Source: Marinobacter sp. LQ44
Lineage (GTDB): Bacteria > Pseudomonadota > Gammaproteobacteria > Pseudomonadales > Oleiphilaceae
Assembly: GCF_001447155.2 (NCBI RefSeq)
Contig: NZ_CP014754.1
Span: forward strand, 3,658,001 to 3,722,000
Reading direction: 5' to 3'
Length of the DNA stretch: 64,000 nucleotides
This document shows positions 15,518 to 23,622 of this stretch, piece by piece. The translations under genes were made by a program, and so were the position numbers. The notes under the pieces are model-generated. The model had not been told where the DNA came from. It did no database searches and saw only the letters and a list, made by a program, of their open reading frames with translations. Position 1 is the stretch's first letter. Each line of letters starts with the position of its first letter.

Positions 15518-16672
15518 TCAGGCCTGCAGGCGTTTACAAATGGCATCGCCAATCTGGCTGGTCGCCCGTTGCTGGTTACCCTGTTCGGCAAGGTCAGCGG
15601 CTACTGCGTCGAACAGCTCCTTCCCGGCCTGTGCCAGTTTGGGGTCTTTGCGGCCAAGCCAGTCGAGCATGCGCGCAGTGGTAAACAACATGGCGGTTGG
15701 GTCTGCAATGCCCTGGCCGGCAATATCCGGTGCGCTGCCATGGGTGGGTTCGAACATGGATGGCATGTGCGGGTCGGTCGGGTTGAGGTTGCAGGAAGGC
15801 GCAACGCCCATGCCGCCAGACAGGACGGCTGCCAGGTCGGTCAGGATATCGCCCTGCAGGTTGCTGGCCACCACTACATCGAACGCCCAGGGGCACTGAA
15901 CAAACTTCATACAGGCGGCATCCACTAGCTCGTGGTGGGTGGCCACGTCAGGAAAGTCGTGGCTGACTTCCTCAAAGACTTCGGTGTACATGTCACCCCA
16001 GTAACGCAAGGCATTACGTTTGGTCACCACACACACCTGGCTTTCACAGCTTCGGCCATCCAGTGTGCGGAAGGCGCGGGTACGGCCTTGCTGCGCCCGC
16101 TCACCAGCCCGCTTGCGGGCCTGCTCAAAGCCGTAACGGATGATCCGTTCGGTGGCCCGGCGGGTGAACACTTCCATCTGGGTGGCCACTTCGTCTGGCT
16201 TGCCCTGACGCAGTCGCCCGCCCTGGCTGACATACTCGCCTTCACTGTTCTCGCGAATCACCAGCATGTCGATGTCTTTGGCTCGATCATCTTTCAGGTA
16301 CTGCCTGGCGCCGGGCAACAGTCGCGCAGGGCGTTCACACACCCATTGGTCAAACCCTTTGCGCATGTCCAGCAGGGGGGCCAGCGAAATACTGTCTGGC
16401 AGCAGGTAACGCGTAGCGTCGTCGATGGGGCCGGGATCACCCAGAGCGCCCAGCAGGATGGCATCATAGGCCTTAAGCTGGGTCAGTGCGTCTGCCGGCC
16501 AGGATTCGCCGTATTCTTCGTGCCAGGCATGGGATGGCCAGGGGAAGCGGGTCCATTCCAGCGCCAGGTTGTGCTTCGCGCGCAGGGTTTCCAGACAGCG
16601 GACAGCTTCGGCGACAACTTCCGGACCGATGCCGTCTCCGGGGGTAACTGCGATGCGAGTGGTCTGGGCCAT
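15518..16672 (-). CDS. Isocitrate/isopropylmalate dehydrogenase family protein (tartrate dehydrogenase-like)
   Basis: 384 aa. The N-terminal 'VTPGDGIGPEVV' block and 'LVIRENSEGEY' near residue ~135 are diagnostic of the decarboxylating dehydrogenase family. 'EPTHGSAPDIAGQGIADP' near the C-terminus forms the NAD site. 'RENSEGEY' places it with tartrate/malate-type members rather than true LeuB. It oxidises and decarboxylates a 2-hydroxy-3-carboxy acid using NAD(P) and a divalent metal. The ATG at 16672 follows 'GGAGGCTCGGGA', with GGAGG ~7 nt upstream. It precedes the class III aminotransferase gene in a two-gene operon. Confidence 0.88.
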   Translation of the reverse strand: MAQTTRIAVTPGDGIGPEVVAEAVRCLETLRAKHNLALEWTRFPWPSHAWHEEYGESWPADALTQLKAYDAILLGALGDPGPIDDATRYLLPDSISLAPLLDMRKGFDQWVCERPARLLPGARQYLKDDRAKDIDMLVIRENSEGEYVSQGGRLRQGKPDEVATQMEVFTRRATERIIRYGFEQARKRAGERAQQGRTRAFRTLDGRSCESQVCVVTKRNALRYWGDMYTEVFEEVSHDFPDVATHHELVDAACMKFVQCPWAFDVVVASNLQGDILTDLAAVLSGGMGVAPSCNLNPTDPHMPSMFEPTHGSAPDIAGQGIADPTAMLFTTARMLDWLGRKDPKLAQAGKELFDAVAADLAEQGNQQRATSQIGDAICKRLQA

Positions 16673-16803
16673 TCCCGAGCCTCCTAACGTGCGGTGTTTG
16701 CGGGTTTTTGAACAACAACCCCAGTGTAGTCCTCGGGCTGGCAGATGCCAGTGGTGGTGGCTTTAATTAATTGACGAGGTTTTACGCCCCGTCGGTTGAT
16801 AGC

Positions 16804-16809
16804 TATAGT
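16804..16809 (+). promoter_or_regulatory. Possible sigma70 -10 element (TATAGT)
   Basis: TATAGT at 16804-16809 has a 4/6 match to the -35 box (TTTACG, 16781-16786) at the ideal 17-bp spacing, about 100 bp before the small membrane protein gene. It is weak evidence by itself. Confidence 0.3.
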
Positions 16810-16909
16810 GGAAACTAATTGATTCTTTTAATCTTCCAGCGACATGTATCTGTTTTTGTTCCGGAGCCCGTGTTCCCGGACTGACCACCTAAATGTAAAG
16901 GATAACTCT

Positions 16910-17266
16910 GTGCTGTACCGGATTATTACGCTTGTTGGCGGCCTGGTCTTTGTGGTTGCCCTGTTTGCCCTGCTGTGGTTCTTCTGCAAGAAGTTTCTGG
17001 AGCACCATGGTGTCAAAGAGCAGAGTTCGGATCGGGCCATGGTGCTGGCTACCTGGACCTTTGCCGGCATCGCCGTTGGCCTGGTGTTTGCTGTCGTGGG
17101 CTCGTTTGTGCTCGGCCCCTGGGCGTTCTATCGCACCTTGCGGGGCCACGACGTGCCAGTGTCAGACGCCGCCGCCATCTGGTGGGGCTTTGGTATTGTA
17201 GTGCTTTCCCTGGGCATTATCGCCGCCGGCTTCTTCGGCTTCCTTGCCCTGGTAGGCGCTTACTGA
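16910..17266 (+). CDS. Small inner-membrane protein, 118 aa
   Basis: GTG 16910 is chosen because 'AAAGGA' lies about 6 nt before it and the protein then begins directly in a membrane helix; the upstream ATG at 16844 has no ribosome site. Three hydrophobic segments are apparent (about residues 3-28, 48-75 and 92-116). A short basic/acidic loop (residues ~29-45) carries 'HHGVKEQSSDR'. No family recognised. The last 7 bp overlap the end of the convergent LysR gene. Confidence 0.65.
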   Translation: MLYRIITLVGGLVFVVALFALLWFFCKKFLEHHGVKEQSSDRAMVLATWTFAGIAVGLVFAVVGSFVLGPWAFYRTLRGHDVPVSDAAAIWWGFGIVVLSLGIIAAGFFGFLALVGAY

Positions 17267-18162
17267 TGTTGTGGCAGGCTGCGTAGCAGGTCCCGAAACC
17301 ACACCAGCGCAGGCTCACGCTCATATGCCCGGTGCCAGTAAAGGTGCACATCAATGGAGGGCATCTGAGCGGGTGGGCTCATCACCTCTATTTCGCCGCG
17401 TTCGGCAATAATCCGGGCGTAGGTTTCCGGCATAGTCAACAACAGGTCGGAATTCTCCACCACCCGGCAGGCAGCGTAGTAGTGCTGGCAACGTAGCCTG
17501 ATGCTGCGTTGAACGCCATGCCGGGACAGCTCAAAGTCCTCGATGCCCGGACCCTCGGTACGGGACGAAACCAGTACATGTTTTGCCTTCAGGTACGCCG
17601 GCATATCCAGCCCGTCTTGAATGGCTGGGTGCCCCTTGCGCGCCAACACCACCAGGCGGTCCTGCCGAAGCAGTTCATGGCTGGTCTGATTACTGACCGG
17701 CAGCAATACATCAATCGCGAAATCCAGTTTGCCGGCGGCTAACTGGGTTTCCATATCCCGCCTTGGTATCCGCTGGGAGACAATCTCCATGTCCGGGTAG
17801 GGTGCCAGTTTGCCCATCAACTGGGGCAGAAAGGTAGACTCCAGTACATCCCGCAACCCCAGTGTGTAAGTCTTGCGCTGACTGGCCGGGTCAAAGGCAT
17901 GGAACTGGTTTACCGCGCTTTGCACCTGATTCAGCCCCGGCCGCATCGACTCCAGAAACCGGCGTGCTAACGGAGTGGGCACCATCTGGTTACCCTGGCG
18001 GGTAAACAATGGGTCATCAAAGTGATCCCGCAGCCGCGCCAGGGAATGGCTCACCGCGGGCTGCGTGAGGTGCAGCGCCCTGGCGGCGCGGGTCAGGCTG
18101 CCCTCCCGATAAATGGTATCGAAAACATGCAGCAGGTTAAGGTCCAGTCGATTCAGGGCCAT
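17260..18162 (-). CDS. LysR family transcriptional regulator
   Basis: 300 aa. The N-terminal winged helix-turn-helix is clear: 'EGSLTRAARALHLTQPAVSHSLARLRDHF' spans about residues 20-48. The effector-binding domain follows from ~90. It is divergent from the acyl-CoA dehydrogenase gene with 147 bp between the starts, so it probably controls the 18310-23289 cluster and its own gene. The inducer is unknown, though a fatty acid or hydroxyacid CoA ester fits the context. Confidence 0.9.
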   Translation of the reverse strand: MALNRLDLNLLHVFDTIYREGSLTRAARALHLTQPAVSHSLARLRDHFDDPLFTRQGNQMVPTPLARRFLESMRPGLNQVQSAVNQFHAFDPASQRKTYTLGLRDVLESTFLPQLMGKLAPYPDMEIVSQRIPRRDMETQLAAGKLDFAIDVLLPVSNQTSHELLRQDRLVVLARKGHPAIQDGLDMPAYLKAKHVLVSSRTEGPGIEDFELSRHGVQRSIRLRCQHYYAACRVVENSDLLLTMPETYARIIAERGEIEVMSPPAQMPSIDVHLYWHRAYEREPALVWFRDLLRSLPQHQ

Positions 18163-18309
18163 AAGGCGCGTCCGGTTTCGGAATAAGTAAGGGTAATGAT
18201 AAACGATAAGAACAATTCAGTCGCGTAATAGCACGTTGGCTCCTAGACTGTTTTCCATCTGAACAAAAGTGCGCCCCGGTTGGGGCAGGCAAGCGCGAGG
18301 AGCTGCACC

Positions 18310-19521
18310 ATGGATTTCAATATTTCCGAAAAAGGCCAGGATTACCTCAAACGCGTGAAGCAGTTCATGCGTGACGAGATCTTTCCCATTGAAGAGCAGT
18401 ACCACAAGGAGCTTGCCTCCCTGGAAAACCGCTGGGTGGTGTTGCCGATCATCAAAGAACTGAAAGAAAAAGCCAAGGCCCAGGGCCTGTGGAACATGTT
18501 TTTCCCGGACGACAAATACGGCTGCGGCCTGCTGAACTCCGACTATGCCCTGGTTGCCGAAGAAACCGGTCGCAGCTTCATTGCCCCGGAAATCTTTAAC
18601 TGCAACGCGCCAGACACCGGCAACATGGAAGTGCTGATCCACTACGGCTCGGAAGAGCAGAAAGCCGAGTGGCTGCCAAAACTGCTGAGCGGCGAAATCC
18701 GCTCCGCCTTCTGCATGACCGAACCGGCGGTTGCCTCCTCCGACGCCACCAACATGGAAGCGACCGCGATGGTTGAAGGTGACGAAGTGGTGCTCAACGG
18801 CCGTAAATGGTGGAGCACCGGTATCGGCCATCCGGACTGCAAAGTGGGTATTTTCATGGGCGTGACAGACCCAGACGCCCAGAAACACCGCCGCCACTCC
18901 ATGGTGCTGGTGCCGCTGGACACCCAGGGCATCACCGTTGAGCGCATGTTGCCGGTTTTCGGGGCCTACGACGAACCCTACGGCCACGGCCAGGTGTTGT
19001 TCGACAACGTACGCCTGCCAAAGAGCGCCATCATCGCCGGCCCCGGCCGAGGCTTCGAAATCGCCCAGGGCCGCTTGGGGCCGGGCCGCGTGCACCACTG
19101 TATGCGTGCGATCGGTGCCGCTGAGCGTACTCTTGAGTTAATGATCAAACGCGCCATGACCCGCGAAGCCTTCGGCCGTCCCATCGCCAAGTTGGGTGGC
19201 AACCCGGATGTCATCGCCAATGCCCGCATGAACATTGAGCAGGCGCGACTGTTGACGTTGAAGTGTGCCTGGGCGCTGGATACCAAGGGCATTATGGGTG
19301 CGCTGCAGGAAGTTTCTATGATCAAGGCCGTGGTGCCTGCGATGCTGCAGCAGATTGTGGATGATGCGATTCAGATTCACGGTGGTGCCGGGGTTAGCGA
19401 CGATGATTTCCCGCTGACGGCATTGTTCGGTTACGCTCGGGTTCTTCGGTTGGCCGACGGTCCCGACGAAGTTCATCGGGCGATGGTGGCTCGGTTGGAG
19501 CTTCGGAAGTATAAGTCCTGA
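18310..19521 (+). CDS. Acyl-CoA dehydrogenase (ACAD10/11- or LvaC-like context)
   Basis: 403 aa. ATG 18310 is preferred over the upstream codon 18280 because 'GAGGAG' lies 7 nt before it and the protein starts in the normal N-terminal helix. Family blocks include 'FCMTEPAVASSDATN' (flavin/substrate site) and 'QIHGGAGVSDDDFPL' near the C-terminus. It carries FAD and introduces the 2,3 double bond into an acyl-CoA. An APH-type kinase, two SDRs and a phosphatase follow, which points to the ACAD11/LvaC clade handling 4-hydroxy or phosphorylated acyl-CoAs. The clade assignment rests on context. Confidence 0.92.
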   Translation: MDFNISEKGQDYLKRVKQFMRDEIFPIEEQYHKELASLENRWVVLPIIKELKEKAKAQGLWNMFFPDDKYGCGLLNSDYALVAEETGRSFIAPEIFNCNAPDTGNMEVLIHYGSEEQKAEWLPKLLSGEIRSAFCMTEPAVASSDATNMEATAMVEGDEVVLNGRKWWSTGIGHPDCKVGIFMGVTDPDAQKHRRHSMVLVPLDTQGITVERMLPVFGAYDEPYGHGQVLFDNVRLPKSAIIAGPGRGFEIAQGRLGPGRVHHCMRAIGAAERTLELMIKRAMTREAFGRPIAKLGGNPDVIANARMNIEQARLLTLKCAWALDTKGIMGALQEVSMIKAVVPAMLQQIVDDAIQIHGGAGVSDDDFPLTALFGYARVLRLADGPDEVHRAMVARLELRKYKS

Positions 19522-19572
19522 TTTTTGGATTGGGTGCTTTGGTTCGCCTGGCCTCTTGATTGGGCGTGGGGT

Positions 19573-19675
19573 GCCGTCGGGGTGGGGCTTCTGAAACACG
19601 CTGTGAATACGTCCGTGTAAGCTCCGCTCCGCCATCCATGGCTCCGCAGGGTTTCAGAAGCCCCACCCCGCCGGC
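19573..19675. repeat. Nested inverted repeat, copy A
   Basis: Arms 19579-19597 and 19651-19669 form a perfect 19-bp stem that extends by one pair and then, with mismatches, to about 19573/19675. They enclose a 53-bp core (19598-19650) with its own near-palindrome 'GCCATCCATGGC'. The core recurs in inverted orientation in copy B with 4 differences, while the arms are unrelated to those of B. It lies in the 386-bp gap between the acyl-CoA dehydrogenase and SDR genes; no protein-coding signal is seen there. Confidence 0.85.
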
Positions 19676-19741
19676 CCCATTCTGAACATCGGTGAGGGCT
19701 AGCGAGTAAAGAAATTCTGAACAGCGTACTGAGGTGATCGG

Positions 19742-19853
19742 GAGCTGATGTCGGGTAGCACTCTCCAAAACCTTGCGGAGCCATGGATGGCGGAGCAGAG
19801 CGTACACGGATGTATTCACAGCGTGTTTTGGAGAGTGCTACCCGACAGCAGCT
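19742..19853. repeat. Nested inverted repeat, copy B
   Basis: Arms 19742-19771 and 19824-19853 pair over 30 bp with one mismatch. They enclose the same core as copy A in opposite orientation (49 of 53 bases identical after reversal, 19772-19823 plus one flanking base). The arm sequences differ from copy A, so pairing is kept while sequence is not. The 66 bp between the copies and the remainder up to 19907 hold nothing recognisable except the ribosome site of the next gene. Confidence 0.85.
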
Positions 19854-19907
19854 CTTACTCCAATGAAAAAGAAAGTGAACTCCCAAACATAACGGAGAGA
19901 AACACCG

Positions 19908-20729
19908 ATGACACAACGGGTATTTATAACCGGCGGGGCCAGTGGCCTGGGCCGGGCGATTGCATTGCGGTATGCCAAAGAGGGCGCGAAAGTCTGCATT
20001 GGGGACATTAACCCGGAGCAGGGCGTGGCTGTTGAAGCGGAATTGAATAACGCTGGGGGCGAAGGCTACTTCGTTGAGTGCGACGTCCGCCGCCTGAGCG
20101 ACTTCGAGAAAGTCCGTGATGACCTGATAGAGAAATGGGGCGGAGTGGACGTTGTGGTTAACAACGCCGGCGTTGCCTCCGCAGGGTCCATTGAAGACAC
20201 CAGCATCGGTGACTGGGAATGGATTCTCGACATCAACGTGCTGGGCGTCGTGCGTGGCTGCAAAGCCTTCACCCCGCTGTTCAAGGAACAAGGCTCCGGC
20301 GCGTTTGTGAATGTCGCTTCCATGGCCGGGCTCATGCTGGCGCCGTTGATGGACAGCTACAATGTGTCTAAAGCCGGGGTGATAGCCCTGTCGGAAACCC
20401 TCAGCCAGGAGCTGCGTGATTCCGGTATTCAGGTCAGCTGCGTGTGCCCGGCGTTTTTCCAGACCAACCTGGCGAGCACCATGCGCTCGGACATTCCGGG
20501 TATCCAGCAGAACGTAAATAAGCTGATGAAGCGGTCCAGCATCACCGCCGAAGACGTGGCCGAGGATATTTTCCGCAGTGTGAAAGACAAAGACTTCTGG
20601 GTACTGCCCCACGCCAAAGAGCGCCGCATGTGGATGCTCAAGCGCCATGCACCCTGGGCGTTTGACTGGCTGATGCATCAGGAAACCAAGCGCTGGATGA
20701 GCAAGATGGGTGGCAAGGCGAACGCCTGA
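19908..20729 (+). CDS. Short-chain dehydrogenase/reductase (SDR)
   Basis: 273 aa. Classical SDR: the cofactor motif 'TGGASGLGRAIA' at residues 8-19, 'NNAGVAS' near 86-92 and the catalytic 'YNVSK' near 149-153 with an upstream Ser. 'GDIN' after the second beta strand favours NAD over NADP. Ribosome site 'ACGGAGAG' precedes the ATG. The ~25-residue C-terminal extension is basic and Trp-rich ('KRWMSKMGG'), longer than in many SDRs. It probably oxidises a hydroxyacyl intermediate of this cluster. It is 21 bp from the kinase gene. Confidence 0.92.
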   Translation: MTQRVFITGGASGLGRAIALRYAKEGAKVCIGDINPEQGVAVEAELNNAGGEGYFVECDVRRLSDFEKVRDDLIEKWGGVDVVVNNAGVASAGSIEDTSIGDWEWILDINVLGVVRGCKAFTPLFKEQGSGAFVNVASMAGLMLAPLMDSYNVSKAGVIALSETLSQELRDSGIQVSCVCPAFFQTNLASTMRSDIPGIQQNVNKLMKRSSITAEDVAEDIFRSVKDKDFWVLPHAKERRMWMLKRHAPWAFDWLMHQETKRWMSKMGGKANA

Positions 20730-20750
20730 ATACAGCACAGGAGAGATTGA

Positions 20751-21815
20751 ATGACACAGATCGACCAGGCCGTAGACATCCGGGAAGGCGAAGAGCTGGA
20801 TATCAGCGCCGTCGACCAGTTCATGAAGCAGGCCATTCCGGGCCTGGAAGGCCAGCCGAGCATCAAGCAATATCCCGGTGGTGCGTCCAACCTGACCTAT
20901 CAGGTGGATTATGGCGACCAGTCCTACGTGCTGCGCCGGCCGCCGTTCGGCAAGATCGCCAAGTCGGCCCACGACATGCTGCGGGAAGCGCGGGTGATGG
21001 ACGCGTTGAAGCCCGTTTACCCCTATGTGCCCAACATTGTTGCCATCTGTGACGATCACAGCGTGCTGGGGTGTGACTTCTACGTGATGGAAAGGCTCAA
21101 GGGCATCATTCTGCGCCAGGATTTCCCCAAGGATCTCGAGCTGAGCGCCGAAGACACCCGCAAGCTGTGCCTGAACGTAATCGACAAGCTGGTAGACCTG
21201 CACACCGTGGACGCCAAGGCGGCTGGCCTCGACAAGCTGGGCAAGGGTGCGGGTTACGTGCAGCGGCAGATTAGCGGCTGGAGCGACCGTTTCCGCAAGG
21301 CCCGCACCGAGGATGTCGGAGACTTTGAAATCGTGATGGCGTGGCTGAACGAAAAGATGCCGGACGATATCGCCCAGGTGGTCATCCACAACGATTTCCG
21401 TTTTGACAATGTGGTGCTGAACCCGGACAACCCTTTTGAAGTGATCGGTGTGCTGGACTGGGAAATGGCCACCATCGGTGACCCGCTGATGGACCTGGGC
21501 AACAGCCTGGCGTACTGGATTGAAGCGGACGACGAAGGCCCATTCCAGATGCTACGGCGCCAGCCCACCCATCGCCCGGGCATGCTGACCCGTAAGGAAG
21601 TTGTGGACTACTACATGGAGAAGTCCGGCTTCCGCGCGGATAACTTCGATTTCTACGAGATCTACGGCCTGTTCCGGCTGGCGGTGATCGTCCAGCAAAT
21701 CTACTACCGCTTCTATCATGGCCAGACCAAAGACAAGCGTTTTGCTGCCTTCGGCCACGCTGCCAATTATCTCGAGAAGCGTTGCCAGCGCCTGATTAGT
21801 GAGAGTTCGCTGTAA
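20751..21815 (+). CDS. APH family phosphotransferase (LvaA/ACAD10-11 kinase-like)
   Basis: 354 aa. The aminoglycoside-phosphotransferase-like kinase fold is shown by 'VIHNDFRFDNVVL' (catalytic loop HxDxxxxN) and 'VLDWEMATIGDP' (Asp for metal). The N-terminal lobe has 'GGASNLTYQV', a nucleotide-binding loop. Beside an acyl-CoA dehydrogenase this family phosphorylates the hydroxyl of 4-hydroxyacyl-CoAs (LvaA of Pseudomonas putida; ACAD10/11 N-terminal domain), not antibiotics. That function is inferred from family and neighbours. Its TAA overlaps the next gene's ATG by one base. Confidence 0.9.
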   Translation: MTQIDQAVDIREGEELDISAVDQFMKQAIPGLEGQPSIKQYPGGASNLTYQVDYGDQSYVLRRPPFGKIAKSAHDMLREARVMDALKPVYPYVPNIVAICDDHSVLGCDFYVMERLKGIILRQDFPKDLELSAEDTRKLCLNVIDKLVDLHTVDAKAAGLDKLGKGAGYVQRQISGWSDRFRKARTEDVGDFEIVMAWLNEKMPDDIAQVVIHNDFRFDNVVLNPDNPFEVIGVLDWEMATIGDPLMDLGNSLAYWIEADDEGPFQMLRRQPTHRPGMLTRKEVVDYYMEKSGFRADNFDFYEIYGLFRLAVIVQQIYYRFYHGQTKDKRFAAFGHAANYLEKRCQRLISESSL

Positions 21816-22504
21816 TGGCCACGATCTATCTGGTGCGCCATGGCCAGGCCAGTTTCGGCAAGGAAAATTACGACCAGCTCTCTCCGCGGGGCTGGGAGCA
21901 GGGCAGGATCCTGGGGCGCTGGCTGGCGGACAAGGTGGAGCCGGGTGCCATTTTTGGCGGTAACCTGCAACGCCATCGGGAAACCGTTGAAGCGATCACC
22001 ACCGGTTACGGTGCAAGCCTGCCGGATATGCAGGTGATGGAAGGCCTTAACGAGTTTGATCATCTGGAAGTGGTGGAGCGCCTGCACCCGGAATGGGCGG
22101 ATAAACAGGTAATGGCGCGGTATCTCGCCAGCTTTCCGAAACCTGCAAGAGCCTTCCAGCAGGCTTTTGAAAAAGCTGTCGCCCGCTGGGTGAGTGGTGA
22201 ACACGACCACGAATACGCGGAATCCTGGCAGGGTTTCCGGCAACGGGTTAGCACCTCGCTGGATCAAATGATTGATCTGGCGGACGGTGCCGATGTCATT
22301 GTCTCCACCTCCGGCGGGCCCATTGCGGTGATTGCCCAGCACCTGCTGGAGTTGTCCGACCACAAGGCGCTGGAGATGAACAACGTGATTGCCAACACCA
22401 GTGTGTCCCGCATTCTGTATTCCGGCCCCCGGCGCAGCCTGGCCGTATTCAACAACTATAGCCACCTGGAAGCGGAAGACCCCGCCCTGGTGACATTCCG
22501 ATAA
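21815..22504 (+). CDS. Histidine phosphatase family protein
   Basis: 229 aa. The phosphoglycerate-mutase superfamily signature 'LVRHGQAS' is at residues 5-12, with the phospho-accepting His8. A second catalytic His is expected in 'VSTSGGPIAV', where His is replaced by Ser/Gly; the canonical 'SHGG' is not obvious. Translation is coupled to the kinase (TAATG). It may dephosphorylate a product of the APH kinase pathway; this is inference. The lack of a clear second His is the main doubt about activity. Confidence 0.85.
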   Translation: MATIYLVRHGQASFGKENYDQLSPRGWEQGRILGRWLADKVEPGAIFGGNLQRHRETVEAITTGYGASLPDMQVMEGLNEFDHLEVVERLHPEWADKQVMARYLASFPKPARAFQQAFEKAVARWVSGEHDHEYAESWQGFRQRVSTSLDQMIDLADGADVIVSTSGGPIAVIAQHLLELSDHKALEMNNVIANTSVSRILYSGPRRSLAVFNNYSHLEAEDPALVTFR

Positions 22505-22518
22505 GCTGAGGGAATTCC

Positions 22519-23289
22519 ATGAGCAACAAAAACCTGTTCGACCTGACTGGCAAAGTCGCCCTGGTAACCGGTGCCAGCCGCGGCATCGGTGAGAGCATCG
22601 CCCGCACACTGGCCCACTACGGCGCCCACGTGATCGTCAGTAGCCGCAAGATTGACGGTTGTGAAGCCGTGGCCAGCAGCATCCGTGAAGACGGCGGCAG
22701 CGCCGAAGCCTTCGCCTGCCACATTGGTGAAATGGACCAGATCGAAGCGGTTTGGGAGCGCATCGCCAAAGCGCACGGCAAACTGGATATCCTGGTGAAC
22801 AACGCAGCCGCCAACCCGTACTTTGGCCCAGTGGAAGATACCGACCTGGGGGCTTTCCAAAAAACCGTGGATGTGAACATTCGCGGCTATTTCTTCATGT
22901 GTGCCCGTGGCGCCCAGCTGATGAAGAAAAACGGCGGCGGCTCCATTGTAAACGTGGCGTCGGTTAACGGCGTAAACCCTGGCCACTTCCAGGGCATCTA
23001 TTCGGTGACCAAGGCAGCAGTGATTTCCATGACCAAATCTTTCGCCATGGAGCTGGGCCAGCAGAATGTGCGGGTGAATGCCTTGTTGCCGGGCCTGACC
23101 GATACCAAATTTGCCAGCGCCCTGACCACCAATGAGGCCATCAAGAAGCAGGCCATGGCCCACATTCCAATGAAGCGTGTGGCGGATCCGGACGAAATGG
23201 CCGGCACTGTGCTGTACCTGGTATCCAATGCGTCCAGCTACACCACCGGGGCCTGCATTAATGCGGATGGTGGTTACCTGACGGTTTAA
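22519..23289 (+). CDS. Short-chain dehydrogenase/reductase (SDR), second copy
   Basis: 256 aa. 'VTGASRGIGESIA' at residues 16-28 binds the cofactor, 'NNAAANP' near 93-99 and 'YSVTKAA' near 161-167 supply the active site. It resembles 3-oxoacyl-ACP/CoA reductase-type SDRs. Ribosome site 'GAGGGAATTCC' precedes the ATG; GAGGG lies at a good distance. It is the last gene of the cluster, followed by a strong terminator. It probably carries out a redox step on an acyl-CoA intermediate. Confidence 0.92.
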   Translation: MSNKNLFDLTGKVALVTGASRGIGESIARTLAHYGAHVIVSSRKIDGCEAVASSIREDGGSAEAFACHIGEMDQIEAVWERIAKAHGKLDILVNNAAANPYFGPVEDTDLGAFQKTVDVNIRGYFFMCARGAQLMKKNGGGSIVNVASVNGVNPGHFQGIYSVTKAAVISMTKSFAMELGQQNVRVNALLPGLTDTKFASALTTNEAIKKQAMAHIPMKRVADPDEMAGTVLYLVSNASSYTTGACINADGGYLTV

Positions 23290-23303
23290 TCACAGTCAGA
23301 ATG

Positions 23304-23342
23304 AAAAAGGGCCGGAGAATTCGTCATCTCCGGCCCTTTTTT
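23304..23342 (+). terminator. Rho-independent terminator after the fatty-acid cluster
   Basis: A 15-bp GC-rich stem (23304-23318 with 23327-23341) and 8-nt loop end in a run of T (23337-23342). It closes the 18310-23289 operon and insulates the nap genes. Confidence 0.9.
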
Positions 23343-23371
23343 GTGTCTATACCTCCAAAGAAATACCAAAT

Positions 23372-23385
23372 TTGATTTTTGCCAA
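23372..23385 (+). promoter_or_regulatory. Candidate FNR/Anr box upstream of napE
   Basis: TTGAT-TTTT-GCCAA matches the FNR consensus TTGAT-N4-ATCAA at 8 of 10 specified positions. Its centre is about 60 bp upstream of the napE start, a sensible place to activate nitrate reduction under low oxygen. It overlaps an in-frame codon upstream of napE that is not used. Confidence 0.4.
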
Positions 23386-23437
23386 GTTTGCTCTGTTTGA
23401 CTACAGTAATGAATACACACATAAAAAAGGCGGGTTT

Positions 23438-23614
23438 ATGGACGACCTCCAACCACTGACGCCGGAGCAGCGCAAGAGCAGCGAATTCCGGCTATTTATC
23501 TTCATCATCGTCTTCCTGTTTCCCATCCTGGCCGTTGCCGTGGTGGGCGGCTACGGCTTCCTGGTCTGGATGTCCCAGATATTCATGGGCCCGCCGGGGC
23601 CACCCGGGGGATAG
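23438..23614 (+). CDS. napE: Periplasmic nitrate reductase accessory protein NapE
   Basis: 58 aa. ATG 23438 is chosen because the protein then begins 'MDDLQPLTPEQ', typical of NapE, after a purine-rich 'aaaaaaggcggg'; the longer frame from 23372 runs over the putative FNR box. One transmembrane segment covers about residues 20-46, and a Gly/Pro-rich tail ends the protein. NapE is a small membrane protein of many nap operons with no defined role. It starts the operon napEFDABC. Confidence 0.88.
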   Translation: MDDLQPLTPEQRKSSEFRLFIFIIVFLFPILAVAVVGGYGFLVWMSQIFMGPPGPPGG

Positions 23615-23622
23615 GGGCGAAC

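Noticed and set aside
16844..16909. Longer N-terminus for the small membrane protein (ATG 16844)
   Set aside because: No ribosome site, and the extra 22 residues are not hydrophobic or protein-like. GTG 16910 has AAAGGA at good spacing.
19473..21389. 638-codon open frame on the minus strand across the SDR and kinase genes
   Set aside because: It spans two clearly coding plus-strand genes and the repeat region. No motif is seen in its translation.
20751..21815. APH-type gene as an aminoglycoside resistance determinant
   Set aside because: Its operon is made of acyl-CoA and SDR genes, and this subfamily acts on acyl-CoA hydroxyls. No resistance-gene context is present.
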